64,000 nt of DNA from Tomitella gaofuii. GTDB lineage: Bacteria > Actinomycetota > Actinomycetes > Mycobacteriales > Mycobacteriaceae. Below are positions 35,846 through 47,195 of this stretch, piece by piece (positions within the stretch are counted from its first letter, which is position 1; the number at the start of each line of letters is the position of its first letter). The position numbers and the translations under genes were made by a program. The stretch lies in assembly GCF_014126825.1 (NCBI RefSeq), contig NZ_CP059900.1, positions 3,610,954 to 3,674,953 on the forward strand. The letters are read 5' to 3'. The notes beneath the pieces are model-generated. The model was not told the DNA's origin, did not search any database, and was given only the letters and a program-made list of their open reading frames with translations.

Positions 35846-35851
35846 TATCCT
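35846..35851 (+). promoter_or_regulatory. -10 element of def, leaderless geometry
   Basis: TATCCT ends 8 nt before ATG 35860, so the transcript would begin at or next to the start codon. This favours ATG 35860 over ATG 35854, which lies inside the spacer. Confidence 0.5.
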
Positions 35852-35859
35852 GTATGACC

Positions 35860-36444
35860 ATGGCAATCCTTCCCATCCGCATCGTCGGCGACCCCGTTCT
35901 GCACCAGCCGACGAAGCCGTTCGACGGCGACCCGGCGGACATCGCCGAGCTGATCCGCGACATGTACGAGACGATGGACGCCGCCAACGGCGTCGGCCTG
36001 GCCGCCAATCAGGTGGGAGTCGATCTGCGGGTGTTCGTCTACGACTGCCCCGACGACCGGTCGGACCGCGGCGGCGAGCGGCGGCGCGGCGAGGTCATCA
36101 ACCCCGTGCTGGAGACCTCCGAGATCCCCGAGACCATGCCCGACGAGGACGACGACGTGGAGGGCTGCCTGTCCGTGCCCGGCGAGCAGTACCCGACAGG
36201 ACGCGCCGACTGGGCGCGGGTCACCGGGCTGGACGCCGCCGGCGAGCAGGTCACCGTGGAGGGCACCGGGTTCTTCGCCCGCTGCCTGCAGCACGAGGTC
36301 GGCCACCTCGACGGTTTCCTCTACCTTGATGCGCTGATCGGCCGTAACAAGCGCGCGGCCAAGAAGATGCTCAAGCAGAACGGGTGGGGCGCCCCCGGCA
36401 ACAGCTGGACCCCCGGCGAGGACGACGACCCGTTCGGCTACTGA
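35860..36444 (+). CDS. def: Peptide deformylase
   Basis: 194-residue metalloenzyme that removes the formyl group from nascent proteins. All three motifs are intact: [19 protein letters not shown] (metal Cys) and QHEVGHLDG (HExxH metal site). The sequence between motifs 1 and 2 has an actinobacterial acidic insertion (PDEDDDVEG). It occupies the same position as Rv0429c. The next gene starts 13 bases later. Confidence 0.95.
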   Translation: MAILPIRIVGDPVLHQPTKPFDGDPADIAELIRDMYETMDAANGVGLAANQVGVDLRVFVYDCPDDRSDRGGERRRGEVINPVLETSEIPETMPDEDDDVEGCLSVPGEQYPTGRADWARVTGLDAAGEQVTVEGTGFFARCLQHEVGHLDGFLYLDALIGRNKRAAKKMLKQNGWGAPGNSWTPGEDDDPFGY

Positions 36445-36457
36445 CACCGGGCCGGGC

Positions 36458-37561
36458 GTGACCGGAACCGGCCGCAACGACGATGCGCTGACGGGAGGCG
36501 ACGACGCGATGGGCCCTGGCCGCAGGCATCCGACGCCCGCCGTCGGCTCCCGTGTGGTGCTGCGGTTCCGGCGCGAGCCCGGATCCGTGCCGTCGCAGTC
36601 CGACGCGTTGGGCACGCTGGTCGCGCTCAGCCCGCTCGTGCGGGTGAGGACGGCCGACGGCTCCGAGGTGTCGGTGGAACCGGGTCGGGTGGTGGTGCTC
36701 AAGTCCGTGCCGCCGCGGCCGGTGCGGACGTCGTCGATCCGCGCCCTCGAGTCCGCGATCGCGTGGTCGCGCCCGGACATCGAAACGGCGTGGGTGTCCG
36801 GGTGGGTGGCCCGGGCCGACGGCGCCGACCCGCTGGCCGGAGGCACGGCGACGCCCCTGGCGGACCCGTCGATGCCGGAGGGAGATTTCTTCCACGATCT
36901 TCTCGACACCCGCACCCTGGACAGGCTCGACGCGTGGTTCACCGGCCGCGACCTGCCGCTCACCCTGCGCCTGCCCGATCGCCTCGTGCGCCCGCCTGCC
37001 GAGTGGCACAGCTTCGGCGAACACCTCGTGCTCACCGCGGATCTGCCGCTGCGCGTGCCGGGTCGGCCTACGGGCGCCGTCACCGGGCCGGCCACCAGGG
37101 TCACCGCCGGGGCAACGGCCTCGGCCACCGCCGGGCATGGCGGCGCGGCGCGCGTCCCGCTCGACGCCGCCGGGTGCCCGATGGATGTCGCGGCACGGAT
37201 CTCCGAGGGTTCCGACGGCCGGGTGTGGGCGGTGCTCACGGTCGAGTCTGCGGAACGGGAACGCGGGCGCGCGGCCGGAGCGGCCCACGATGACGGCGCC
37301 GACGGCATGGGCGCAGCGGTGGAGGCGCTGTGCCGGTGGGCGGCCCGCTCCGGGGCGGCCGGCGCGGTGCTCGCCGTGCTCGGGTCCGACGGGGTCACGG
37401 GCGGGGACGCTGCCGGGAAAGCGGGCGGCGACGCGGACAGTGCCGCAACCGGTGAGGATCGCCACGATCTGCGGATCGGGTTCGAGGACGCCGCGGTGCG
37501 CGCGCTGGGCTTCGCCGATCACCATCGGTGCCGGTACGTCCGCCTGCACCCGGCCCTCTGA
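36458..37561 (+). CDS. GNAT-family acetyltransferase (Rv0428c type)
   Basis: 367 residues, GTG start. An SH3-like N-terminal segment (VGSRVVLRFRREPGS, then EPGRVVVLKSVPP) precedes a central region with PAEWHSFGEHLVL and a degenerate GNAT fold ending LGFADHHRCRYVRLH, as in the Rv0428c group that follows def in mycobacteria. The classical acetyl-CoA loop is hard to see, so activity is uncertain. Probably in an operon with def. Confidence 0.72.
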   Translation: MTGTGRNDDALTGGDDAMGPGRRHPTPAVGSRVVLRFRREPGSVPSQSDALGTLVALSPLVRVRTADGSEVSVEPGRVVVLKSVPPRPVRTSSIRALESAIAWSRPDIETAWVSGWVARADGADPLAGGTATPLADPSMPEGDFFHDLLDTRTLDRLDAWFTGRDLPLTLRLPDRLVRPPAEWHSFGEHLVLTADLPLRVPGRPTGAVTGPATRVTAGATASATAGHGGAARVPLDAAGCPMDVAARISEGSDGRVWAVLTVESAERERGRAAGAAHDDGADGMGAAVEALCRWAARSGAAGAVLAVLGSDGVTGGDAAGKAGGDADSAATGEDRHDLRIGFEDAAVRALGFADHHRCRYVRLHPAL

Positions 37562-37577
37562 GGGGACCCGGGCCCGT

Positions 37578-37931
37578 CTAGACCGTGATGTGCTGGAAGT
37601 CCGGGTTCTTCACGAGAAAGCGCTGCACATAGGTGCACACGGGTCGCACGCGCCAGCCGCGGTCGCGCGCGGCCGTCATGGCGAACTCGACGAGTTCCGC
37701 CGCCAACCCACGCCGCCAGTGATCCTCCATGATCACGGTGTGCATGAAGGCCACCTGCGTGCCGACGCCGGCCGTGGCAGCGCTCTCCCCCGGCGTCTCC
37801 ACCGCGTAGCCGAGGATGCCGATGAGCTCGTCACCCACCCGCAGCTCGAAGCGGTCCTGCGCGGTGTTCTCGACCAGGCCCAAGGCGGGCGTCCCGGTGC
37901 CCGGGCCGGCCGCCGTGTCGTTCGCGTTCAT
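37578..37931 (-). CDS. Small GNAT-family acetyltransferase
   Basis: 117 residues from ATG 37931, preceded by GGGAGG. Contains FELRVGDELIGILGY, then AFMHTVIMEDHWRRGLAAEL (acetyl-CoA loop) and RPVCTYVQRFLVKNPDF, the pattern of the short YjdJ/NATD1-type GNAT proteins with a conserved Cys. Substrate unknown. Convergent with the Rv0428c-type gene, 16 bases apart. Confidence 0.85.
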   Translation of the reverse strand: MNANDTAAGPGTGTPALGLVENTAQDRFELRVGDELIGILGYAVETPGESAATAGVGTQVAFMHTVIMEDHWRRGLAAELVEFAMTAARDRGWRVRPVCTYVQRFLVKNPDFQHITV

Positions 37932-38005
37932 CGCACCTCCCGATGTGGGTCGACGAGCGCGTTGCCGCACTCACGACCGTTCTAGCACCGAAACCTGAGA
38001 ACCGG

Positions 38006-38998
38006 TCATGATTCACCTGAGTCTTGCGCCGGAGCCGCCCTTTCCGCCGGGGCCAGCAGCCGCAGCGCCCGCGGGTCCGCCGTGATCACCGCAGGCAGAC
38101 GCCCCAACCGGTCGCCGTCGGCGTAGGCGTTGATGCCGGGTGAGGAGATCTCGATGCGGCGCGCCCGCGTGGTGATCACTTCGGGCCTGTGCACGTGCGT
38201 ACCGCGGAACACGGTGGGAAACAGCCGCACCAGCGTGCGCCGGGGGATGTAGCGGATGACGGTGACATCGAGCAGGCCGTCGGCCGGGTCGGCATCCGGA
38301 CAGATGCGCATGCCGCCGCCGTAGCTGCGGGTGTTTCCGACCGCGGCGAGCACGACGTCCTCCTCGATCACCCTGCCCGGCTCCCCCGCGTTGCCGTCGC
38401 CCGGCTCGGCAGCGGCACCGTCGAGGACCAGGCGGAACGGCAGCGGCCGCAGGTTGAGGAACTCCGCGAGGATCGCCAGGTTGTAGCGCATGCGTCCGTG
38501 CGGCCAGGTCATGCGGTTGGTGCGGTCGCTGACCAGCGAGTCGAACCCGGCCGCGAGCACCGTCCCGAACCAGTGATCCGCGCCGTCCCCCGTGCGGACC
38601 CGACCCAGGTCGACCTCCATGACGGTGCCGGCGGTGACGACGTCGGCGGCGGCCTCCGGATCGCCGATGGGGATGCCGTACTCACGCGCATGGTCATTGC
38701 CGGTGCCTGCGGGGATGATCCCCAGCGGCACGCCGGTGCCCGCCACGGCCTGCAGTGCGATGCCGATCACGCCGTCGCCTCCGGTGACCACGAGAACATC
38801 GGGACGCTCGGCGACCGCCTTGCGTGCCAGCCGCAGCGCGTCGTCCGCATCGTCACCGATCAGTTCGGTGATCGACGCGCCCGACGCCCGCAGGCGCCGC
38901 CCCGCACGCTCGGCGATGTCGCGCGCCTTGCCGTGACCCGAATACGGATTCGTGAGCATCGCATAATGCGGCCCGGCGCCGCGGCGGGCGGCCGTCAT
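38006..38998 (-). CDS. Diacylglycerol kinase-like lipid kinase
   Basis: 330 residues from ATG 38998, which overlaps the stop of the AGPS-like gene (ATGA). The catalytic domain signature is VTGGDGVIGIALQAV, with IIPAGTGNDHARE following; TNPYSGHGKA is at the N-terminus. DAGK-type kinases phosphorylate diacylglycerol or related lipids (phosphatidylinositol-mannoside pathway members in mycobacteria). Coupling with an ether-lipid-type enzyme suggests a shared lipid pathway. Confidence 0.88.
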   Translation of the reverse strand: MTAARRGAGPHYAMLTNPYSGHGKARDIAERAGRRLRASGASITELIGDDADDALRLARKAVAERPDVLVVTGGDGVIGIALQAVAGTGVPLGIIPAGTGNDHAREYGIPIGDPEAAADVVTAGTVMEVDLGRVRTGDGADHWFGTVLAAGFDSLVSDRTNRMTWPHGRMRYNLAILAEFLNLRPLPFRLVLDGAAAEPGDGNAGEPGRVIEEDVVLAAVGNTRSYGGGMRICPDADPADGLLDVTVIRYIPRRTLVRLFPTVFRGTHVHRPEVITTRARRIEISSPGINAYADGDRLGRLPAVITADPRALRLLAPAERAAPAQDSGES

Positions 38999-40644
38999 GG
39001 GATCAGCTTTCCGGGATTGAGGATGCCGGCCGGGTCGAGCGTGCGCTTCACCGAGCGCAGTACCGCCACGCCCAGCTCGCCGATCTCCCGGGTCATCCAC
39101 TCGCGGTGGTCCGCCCCCACGGCATGGTGGTGGGTGATCGTGCCCCCGTGCTCCACGATCGCGTCGCTCGCCGCCCGTTTGGCCGACGCCCACTGCTCGA
39201 CGGCGTCACCGCGCTGACCGGCGACCACGGTGAAGTACAACGACGCGCCCGTGGGGTAGACGTGCGAGATGTGGCACATGACGAGCGTCGGCGTGCCCGT
39301 CTGCCGGAGGGCGTCCGTGAGCGCGGTCGTCACCTCCGCCTTCAGCGCATGCAGGTTGGACCAGGACGTGGCGGTCTCGAGGGTCTCGCACAAGGCGCCG
39401 GCATCGAGCAGCGCGTCCCTGAGATAGGGCGCCGAGAACCTGCCTGCGTCCCAATCGCGCGCGGGCTGCTCGCCCAGCGACCGGCCGCCGTGCGCCTCGA
39501 ACAACGCGCGCGTCTCCGCGTGCCGGGACTCCGCGTGCGCCGCGGTGCCCTCGAACGTGGTGACCGCCAGGCACCCGCCCGTGATCTGCTGCGCCCCGAT
39601 GTGTTCCGTGGTGGCCAGGTTGATGCCGGTCTCGGCTTCGTCGGACAGGCGCATCACCGTGGGGCCGGCCCCCTGCTGTTCCACGACGCGCATCGCCTCC
39701 GCACCCGCGGCGAAGTCGTCGAACGCCCACGCCTCGTACCGCACGGACTCCGGCACCCGGTGCACGCGCAGCCGGACCCGGGTGATGACCCCGAGAGTGC
39801 CCTCCGACCCGGCCACGAGCTGGCGCAGGTCCGGGCCCGCCGCGCTGGCCGGAGCCGGCCCGCCCGTCTCGAGCACCCCGGCGGGGGTGACCAGGGTGAG
39901 CCCGCTGATCATGTCGTCGAAGCGGCCGTACCCGGCGGACGCCTGCCCCGACGACCGGGTGGCGGCGAACCCGCCGATGGTCGCGTACTGGAAGCTCTGC
40001 GGAAAGTGCCCCAACGAGAACCCGCGCTCGCCCAGCACACGCTCCGCCTCGGGGCCCGTGACCCCCGCACCCAGGACCGCCTCCCCTGAGACCTCGTCGA
40101 GCGCCTCCAGCCGGTCGAACCTGCGCAGGTCCAGCGAGACCACGGCCGTGTGGCCCTCGCGCACCGGGTTCAGCCCGCCGACCACGCTGGTGCCGCCGCC
40201 GAACGGCACGACCGCGATCGACCGCCGCGAGCAGTGCGCGAGGACGCGCGCGACTTCGTCGTCGGTGCCGGGCGCCAGCACCGCGTCCGGCGCATCCTGC
40301 CTGGGCGCACGGGTGCGGCGCAACAGATCCGGGGTGGATTTGCCGCCTGCGCGGGACAGCCGGTCGCCGTCGGAGGTACCGACGTGTCCGGCGCCGACGA
40401 TCTCCACGAAGGCGTCGCGGTCCGCCGCGGGGAGGGCCGACGGCGCAAGCTCCACCTCCGCCGGGCTGCGGCGCGCGGCGTCGGCCACCGATACCCCCAA
40501 CGCCTGCTCGAGCAGCGAACGGATGCCGTCCGACAGCGCCGTGGCGGCGGACGGGTCGCCCCACGCGTCCCACTTCATCGGGGGCAGCGGCAGCGTATGC
40601 GCCGGAAACGCGGATCGAGCACCGCCGGTGGTGGAATCGTCCAT
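38995..40644 (-). CDS. FAD-binding oxidase, alkyl-dihydroxyacetonephosphate synthase-like
   Basis: 549 residues. A PCMH-type FAD domain (VVPFGGGTSVVGGLNP, then LGHFPQSFQYATIGGF and RSSGQASAGYGRFDDM) and a C-terminal FAD-linked oxidase domain with MCHISHVYPTGASLYF and TITHHHAVGADHREWM, both close to AGPS enzymes that make the ether bond of ether lipids. Mycobacteria carry such a gene (agpS) without proven ether lipids, so the reaction is uncertain. Divergent from a TetR gene; regulated through the 40770-40800 region. Confidence 0.85.
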   Translation of the reverse strand: MDDSTTGGARSAFPAHTLPLPPMKWDAWGDPSAATALSDGIRSLLEQALGVSVADAARRSPAEVELAPSALPAADRDAFVEIVGAGHVGTSDGDRLSRAGGKSTPDLLRRTRAPRQDAPDAVLAPGTDDEVARVLAHCSRRSIAVVPFGGGTSVVGGLNPVREGHTAVVSLDLRRFDRLEALDEVSGEAVLGAGVTGPEAERVLGERGFSLGHFPQSFQYATIGGFAATRSSGQASAGYGRFDDMISGLTLVTPAGVLETGGPAPASAAGPDLRQLVAGSEGTLGVITRVRLRVHRVPESVRYEAWAFDDFAAGAEAMRVVEQQGAGPTVMRLSDEAETGINLATTEHIGAQQITGGCLAVTTFEGTAAHAESRHAETRALFEAHGGRSLGEQPARDWDAGRFSAPYLRDALLDAGALCETLETATSWSNLHALKAEVTTALTDALRQTGTPTLVMCHISHVYPTGASLYFTVVAGQRGDAVEQWASAKRAASDAIVEHGGTITHHHAVGADHREWMTREIGELGVAVLRSVKRTLDPAGILNPGKLIP

Positions 40645-40769
40645 CGTCGTGTCCCTCGCGATCTGTCGGGTCGGTGGTGGGCGGATCAGTCAGCCGTCAT
40701 GCGCGGACCAGCGGCGAACCGGGCGATGGCGGTCCAAGCAGCGGCTGCTGCATCCGCCCGCCGCATGCA

Positions 40770-40800
40770 TTACAGTATTACACATGTTGTCAATCCGTAA
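40770..40800. promoter_or_regulatory. Inverted repeat between AGPS-like and TetR genes
   Basis: The ends TTAC...GTAA form an imperfect 31-bp inverted repeat with half-site TTACnGnnTnACA. It contains TACAGT (40771-40776), 7 nt before the TetR ATG at 40784 on the plus strand, and TTGACA on the minus strand (40787-40792). The position suits TetR autorepression and control of the divergent lipid genes. Confidence 0.55.
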
Positions 40801-41461
40801 CGGCGCTTCGGGGGTCACGGCCGGGCGGAGGCCCGCGGCCGCGGCCGACATCGCCCGCGCGCACGAACCGGCGCTCGATCCGGCGCCGGCGCCCGGCCCG
40901 GACACCCACCCGGTGGACGACGCCATCCTCGACAGCACCGCGCGCGCGGTGGTGGACCTGGGCGTGGACCGCCTCACGGTGGCGGAGGTGGCGCGGCGCG
41001 CGGGGGTCAGCCGTCCCACCGTGTACCGCCGCTGGTCGGGCATGGAAGAAGTCCTGGCAGCGCTGCTCACCCGGGAGATCCTGCGCATCGCCGACGACCG
41101 GCCCGCCCTCGCCCGCGACCGCGCCGACCTGGTCGATCACGTCGTGGACATCACCTGGAGGCTGGCAGATCACACCGTGCTGCACGCCGTGCTGCACCAG
41201 AGCCCCGAGGTCTTCCGCACCTACGTCCTGACCCGGTTGGGCACCAGCCAGCGCGCCCTGATCGACGTACTCACCACGCACATCGCCCGCTTGCAGCAAC
41301 AGGGCGAGGTGCGCGCGGGAGACCCCGCACAGCTCGCGACCATGGTCCTGCTCATGGCGCAGTCGGCGATGCAGTCCGCCGGGATCGTCGCGCCCATCCT
41401 CGATACCCATGCCCTGTCCGACGAGCTCGCCCACGCACTGAACGGATACCTCGCACCATGA
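40784..41461 (+). CDS. TetR-family regulator upstream of glpD
   Basis: 225 residues. A disordered N-terminus of about 40 residues is followed by the helix-turn-helix (LTVAEVARRAGVSRPTVYRR) and a TetR ligand domain. The ATG lies inside the inverted repeat at 40770-40800 and 7 nt after a -10-like TACAGT, so the mRNA is probably leaderless. It overlaps glpD by ATGA, which implies co-expression with glycerol-3-phosphate oxidation and, through the divergent promoter, with the lipid kinase pair. Confidence 0.88.
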   Translation: MLSIRNGASGVTAGRRPAAAADIARAHEPALDPAPAPGPDTHPVDDAILDSTARAVVDLGVDRLTVAEVARRAGVSRPTVYRRWSGMEEVLAALLTREILRIADDRPALARDRADLVDHVVDITWRLADHTVLHAVLHQSPEVFRTYVLTRLGTSQRALIDVLTTHIARLQQQGEVRAGDPAQLATMVLLMAQSAMQSAGIVAPILDTHALSDELAHALNGYLAP

Positions 41462-43005
41462 GCACCGCGCACCCCGCATCCTCACTCAACGCCGCACGCC
41501 GCGCCACGGAGCTGCAGTCCCTGGCGGACGGCGGCGTCGTCGACCTGCTCGTCATCGGCGGCGGCATCACGGGTGCGGGTGTCGCGCTCGACGCGGCGGC
41601 GCGCGGACTCGACGTCGCATTGGTCGAGGCCCACGACCTGGCCTTCGGCACCAGCCGCTGGAGCTCCAAGCTTGTGCACGGAGGACTGCGGTACCTCGCC
41701 TCCGGCAACGTGGGCATCGCCCGACGTAGCGCCGTCGAACGCGGCATCCTCATGACCCGCACCGCACCGCATCTCACCCGCACCCTGCCGCAGCTGGTGC
41801 CGCTGCTGCCGTCCATGGGCGCGGCGCAGCGCTATCTGACGCGGGCGGGGTTCCTCGCGGGCGACGCCCTGCGCGCCGCGGCCCGCACCCCCGCGTCAGT
41901 GCTGCCGAGGTCCCGCAAAGTCGACGCACGCACCGCTATCGCGCTGTCCCCCACCGTCGCCCGCACGGGCCTCGCCGGCGGCTACGTGAACCACGATGGG
42001 CAGTTGGTGGACGACGCGCGCCTCGTCGTCGCCGTCGCACGCACCGCTGCAGAGAACGGCGCGCGGATCCTCACCCGGGTCCGCGCCTCCACGGTCACCG
42101 GCTCCGGCGCGACGCTCACCGACACGCTGACCGGCGAGTCGTTCGAAATGCGGGCCCGCGCCGTCGTCAACGCCGCCGGCGTGTGGGCGGGCGAGGTGGA
42201 CCCGTCGATCAGCCTGCGCCCCAGCCGCGGCACGCACCTGGTGCTCGATTCCGCGACCTTCGGCCACCCCACCGCGTCGCTCACCGTGCCGATCCCCGGA
42301 GAGACCAACCGGTTCGTCTTCGTCCTGCCCCAGCAGCTGGGCCGGGTGTACGTGGGGCTCACCGACGAGGATGCGCCCGGCCCCATCCCCGACGAGCCGC
42401 AGCCGTCGCCGCAGGAGGTCGACTTCCTGCTCGACACCGTCAACACCGCACTCGACGCGCCTCTCACCCGCGACGACGTCCTCGGGGCGTACGCCGGACT
42501 GCGCCCGCTCATCGACTCGGGCGAGGGACGCACCTCGGACCTCTCGCGCGAGCATGCGGTGCTCGAATCCCCCGAGGGCGTCCTCAGCGTGGTGGGCGGC
42601 AAGCTCACCGAATACCGGTACATGGCGGAGGACACCGTCGACCGCGTGATCGCGCAACGCGACGTCGACGGCGGACCCTGCCGCACCCGCGACCTCGCAC
42701 TGGTCGGCGCGCCGATGCACCCGGCCACCGGGACCACCTCCCCGGATCCGTCCGCGCCGGCGGGGCCGCAGTCGCTGCGCGAACGCTTCGGCGACGAGGC
42801 GCCCGAGGTGCTCGAGAGCGCCACCTGCACCGACCCCGCGGGGCCGATTGTCGAGGGCATCGACGTGACCCGCGCCGAGGTGGAGTTCGCGCTCACCTGC
42901 GAGGGCGCCCTCGACGCCGCGGACGTACTGGACCGGCGCACCCGCATCGGCCTGGTTGCCGCCGACCGGGAACGCGCGCTGGTCGCGGTGCAGGGGTTCT
43001 TCTGA
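41458..43005 (+). CDS. glpD: Glycerol-3-phosphate dehydrogenase, FAD-dependent
   Basis: 515 residues. Oxidises glycerol-3-phosphate to dihydroxyacetone phosphate and passes electrons to the respiratory chain. FAD-binding GGGITGAG, then FGTSRWSSKLVHGGLRYL, and the substrate region GAYAGLRPLIDSGEGRTSDL are all present, with the family C-terminal domain. The product DHAP is the entry compound of ether-lipid and phosphatidate synthesis, consistent with the AGPS-like and lipid kinase genes across the divergent promoter. Confidence 0.93.
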   Translation: MSTAHPASSLNAARRATELQSLADGGVVDLLVIGGGITGAGVALDAAARGLDVALVEAHDLAFGTSRWSSKLVHGGLRYLASGNVGIARRSAVERGILMTRTAPHLTRTLPQLVPLLPSMGAAQRYLTRAGFLAGDALRAAARTPASVLPRSRKVDARTAIALSPTVARTGLAGGYVNHDGQLVDDARLVVAVARTAAENGARILTRVRASTVTGSGATLTDTLTGESFEMRARAVVNAAGVWAGEVDPSISLRPSRGTHLVLDSATFGHPTASLTVPIPGETNRFVFVLPQQLGRVYVGLTDEDAPGPIPDEPQPSPQEVDFLLDTVNTALDAPLTRDDVLGAYAGLRPLIDSGEGRTSDLSREHAVLESPEGVLSVVGGKLTEYRYMAEDTVDRVIAQRDVDGGPCRTRDLALVGAPMHPATGTTSPDPSAPAGPQSLRERFGDEAPEVLESATCTDPAGPIVEGIDVTRAEVEFALTCEGALDAADVLDRRTRIGLVAADRERALVAVQGFF

Positions 43006-43015
43006 GGCTTGCCCC

Positions 43016-43050
43016 ACCCACGCCGAGCACCTCTTACCCACGCCGAGCAC
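43016..43050. repeat. Two-copy direct repeat
   Basis: ACCCACGCCGAGCAC occurs at 43016-43030 and 43036-43050, a 15-bp unit with a 20-bp period in the glpD-xthA intergenic space. A related two-copy array is found at 46936-46969. Role unknown. Confidence 0.7.
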
Positions 43051-43180
43051 GCGTTCCCGGGCCGGAGAGTGGAAGAGGTGCGCGGCCTCGGGCGACGGGG
43101 ACCGCCGGGGAGCCGTACGGCCCGGCGGAGCACGGACGCCACCGGAAGGATCGCCCAGGCCGCCGGCGCCGCGCCTCCGC

Positions 43181-43186
43181 TAACCT
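43181..43186 (+). promoter_or_regulatory. -10 element of xthA, leaderless geometry
   Basis: TAACCT ends exactly 7 nt before the xthA ATG, so transcription should start at the codon itself. The same spacing is seen before thiE and the 40784 TetR gene. Confidence 0.5.
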
Positions 43187-43193
43187 CACTGTC

Positions 43194-43988
43194 ATGCGCT
43201 TCGCCACCTGGAACGTCAACTCCGCCCGCGCCCGCATCGACCGCATCACCGCGTTCCTCGAGCGCCAGGACATCGACGTCCTCGCCATGCAGGAGACCAA
43301 GTGCAAGGACGCCCAGTTCCCGGCGGAACGGTTCACCGAGCTCGGCTACGAGGTGGCGCACTTCGGCGTGAGCCAGTGGAACGGCGTGGCGGTGGTCTCG
43401 CGGGTGGGGCTCGAGGATGTGGCGACGCAGTTCCCCGGCCAGCCCGGTTTCCACAAGGACCCGGCGCAGGACCAGACCGTCGAGGCGCGTGCACTGGGCG
43501 CCACCTGCGACGGCGTGCGGGTGTGGAGCCTGTACGTGCCGAACGGCCGCGAGCTCGACGATCCGCACTACACCTACAAGCTCGACTGGCTGGCGAAGCT
43601 GCGCGATCAGGCGGCCGGGTGGCTCGAGCAGGACGGGTCCGCGCAGGTGATGCTCGCCGGAGACTGGAACGTGGCGCCCACCGACGACGACGTGTGGGAT
43701 CCGGCGTTCTTCGAGGGCAAGACGCACACCTCGCAGCCTGAGCGCGATGCTTTCGACGCCTTCGCCGACGCTGGTTACGTCGAGGTCACCCGCGCCCACA
43801 CCCCCGACCAGTACACCTACTGGGACTACACGCAGCTCCGGTTCCCCAAGAAGGAGGGCATGCGCATCGACTTCGCCGTGTGCTCCCCCGCGCTGGCGGC
43901 CCGCGTGACCGCGGCGAGCATCGACCGTGAGGAGCGCAAGGGCAAGGGTGCCAGCGACCACGCGCCCGTCATCGTCGAGCTGGGGTGA
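43194..43988 (+). CDS. xthA: Exodeoxyribonuclease III
   Basis: 264 residues. AP endonuclease/3' exonuclease of base-excision repair. Motifs: ATWNVNSARARIDR, LAMQETKCKD (metal Glu), LAGDWNVAPTDDD, IDFAVCSP and the final GASDHAPVIVE (catalytic His). ATG 43194 gives the MRFATWNVNS start typical of the family. Same position as Rv0427c. A hairpin follows the stop directly. Confidence 0.95.
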   Translation: MRFATWNVNSARARIDRITAFLERQDIDVLAMQETKCKDAQFPAERFTELGYEVAHFGVSQWNGVAVVSRVGLEDVATQFPGQPGFHKDPAQDQTVEARALGATCDGVRVWSLYVPNGRELDDPHYTYKLDWLAKLRDQAAGWLEQDGSAQVMLAGDWNVAPTDDDVWDPAFFEGKTHTSQPERDAFDAFADAGYVEVTRAHTPDQYTYWDYTQLRFPKKEGMRIDFAVCSPALAARVTAASIDREERKGKGASDHAPVIVELG

Positions 43989-43993
43989 CCCTC

Positions 43994-44057
43994 GGCCGAG
44001 CGTATGCGCAAACCTCCGCTCAGGGCCTGGAAACGACGGGTTCCGCATACGCCGGCC
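43994..44057 (+). terminator. Hairpin after xthA
   Basis: Arms 43994-44008 (GGCCGAGCGTATGCG) and 44044-44057 (CGCATACGCCGGCC) pair over 14 bp with one bulge, 5 bases after the xthA stop. No U-run follows, which is common in actinobacteria. Likely separates xthA transcription from the thiC leader. Confidence 0.5.
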
Positions 44058-44113
44058 GGTCTCGGGGCCGCACGGATGACGAGGCGGCCGCTACCGGATC
44101 CGCGGAGTTCTGG

Positions 44114-44124
44114 TCTACGGTGGA
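44114..44124 (+). promoter_or_regulatory. Promoter -10 region of thiC-thiD
   Basis: TCTACGGTGGA, containing the -10-like TACGGT at 44116-44121. The same 11 bases occur in the minus-strand thiO promoter (complement of 52957-52967). Predicted start near 44128, about 56 bases before the TPP aptamer, with GC-rich hairpin sequence in between. Confidence 0.5.
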
Positions 44125-44183
44125 ATGACATCCGGCATCCGGGCCCCGCCCGCGCCGGGGCCCCTTACGGGGACAACTGCACA

Positions 44184-46915
<2,732 letters not shown>

Positions 46916-46935
46916 CGGCGCGCTCCGGTCACCCA

Positions 46936-46969
46936 CGCCCTAGGCAATAGCCCGCGCCCTATGCAATAG
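46936..46969. repeat. Two-copy direct repeat
   Basis: CGCCCTAGGCAATAG (46936-46950) and CGCCCTATGCAATAG (46955-46969), 14 of 15 bases identical with a 19-bp period, just after thiD. Similar in layout to the array at 43016-43050. Could be a binding site for a dimer of dimers or a short intergenic repeat; unknown. Confidence 0.65.
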
Positions 46970-47195
46970 TTTGAATTACTGCTAGTGTGGACATCTCAGC
47001 ACAGCCATCCGGGTGCACCGATGCGGGGACGCCGTCCACCGCCGGCGGACCACGAACCGGTCGGAGAACACGACAGTCGGACATGCCGAGATCGGCCATT
47101 GCGGCAACGTCCGGCCCCGCCTCCGCAGAGTGCGCACCAGCGGCGGCCGACAACGCCGCCGTCCCCATCGGCGCGGGTATCGCCGGCCGCGTCAT
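46959..47195 (-). CDS. Possible 78-residue small protein
   Basis: ATG 47195 follows GGGGAGAGG at good spacing and opens a 78-residue frame (starting MTRPAIPAPMGTAALSAAAG) that ends in the direct repeat. Two Cys (SDCRVL, DGCAEM) and a hydrophobic tail LAVIQTIA. No family recognised and the high GC makes chance ORFs common, so this is weak. Confidence 0.25.
   Translation of the reverse strand: MTRPAIPAPMGTAALSAAAGAHSAEAGPDVAAMADLGMSDCRVLRPVRGPPAVDGVPASVHPDGCAEMSTLAVIQTIA

Noticed and set aside
44140-44170. GC-rich hairpin GGGCCCCG...CGGGGCCC before the thiC aptamer
   Set aside because: Could be a leader stem, but this composition makes such stems likely by chance; not listed separately.
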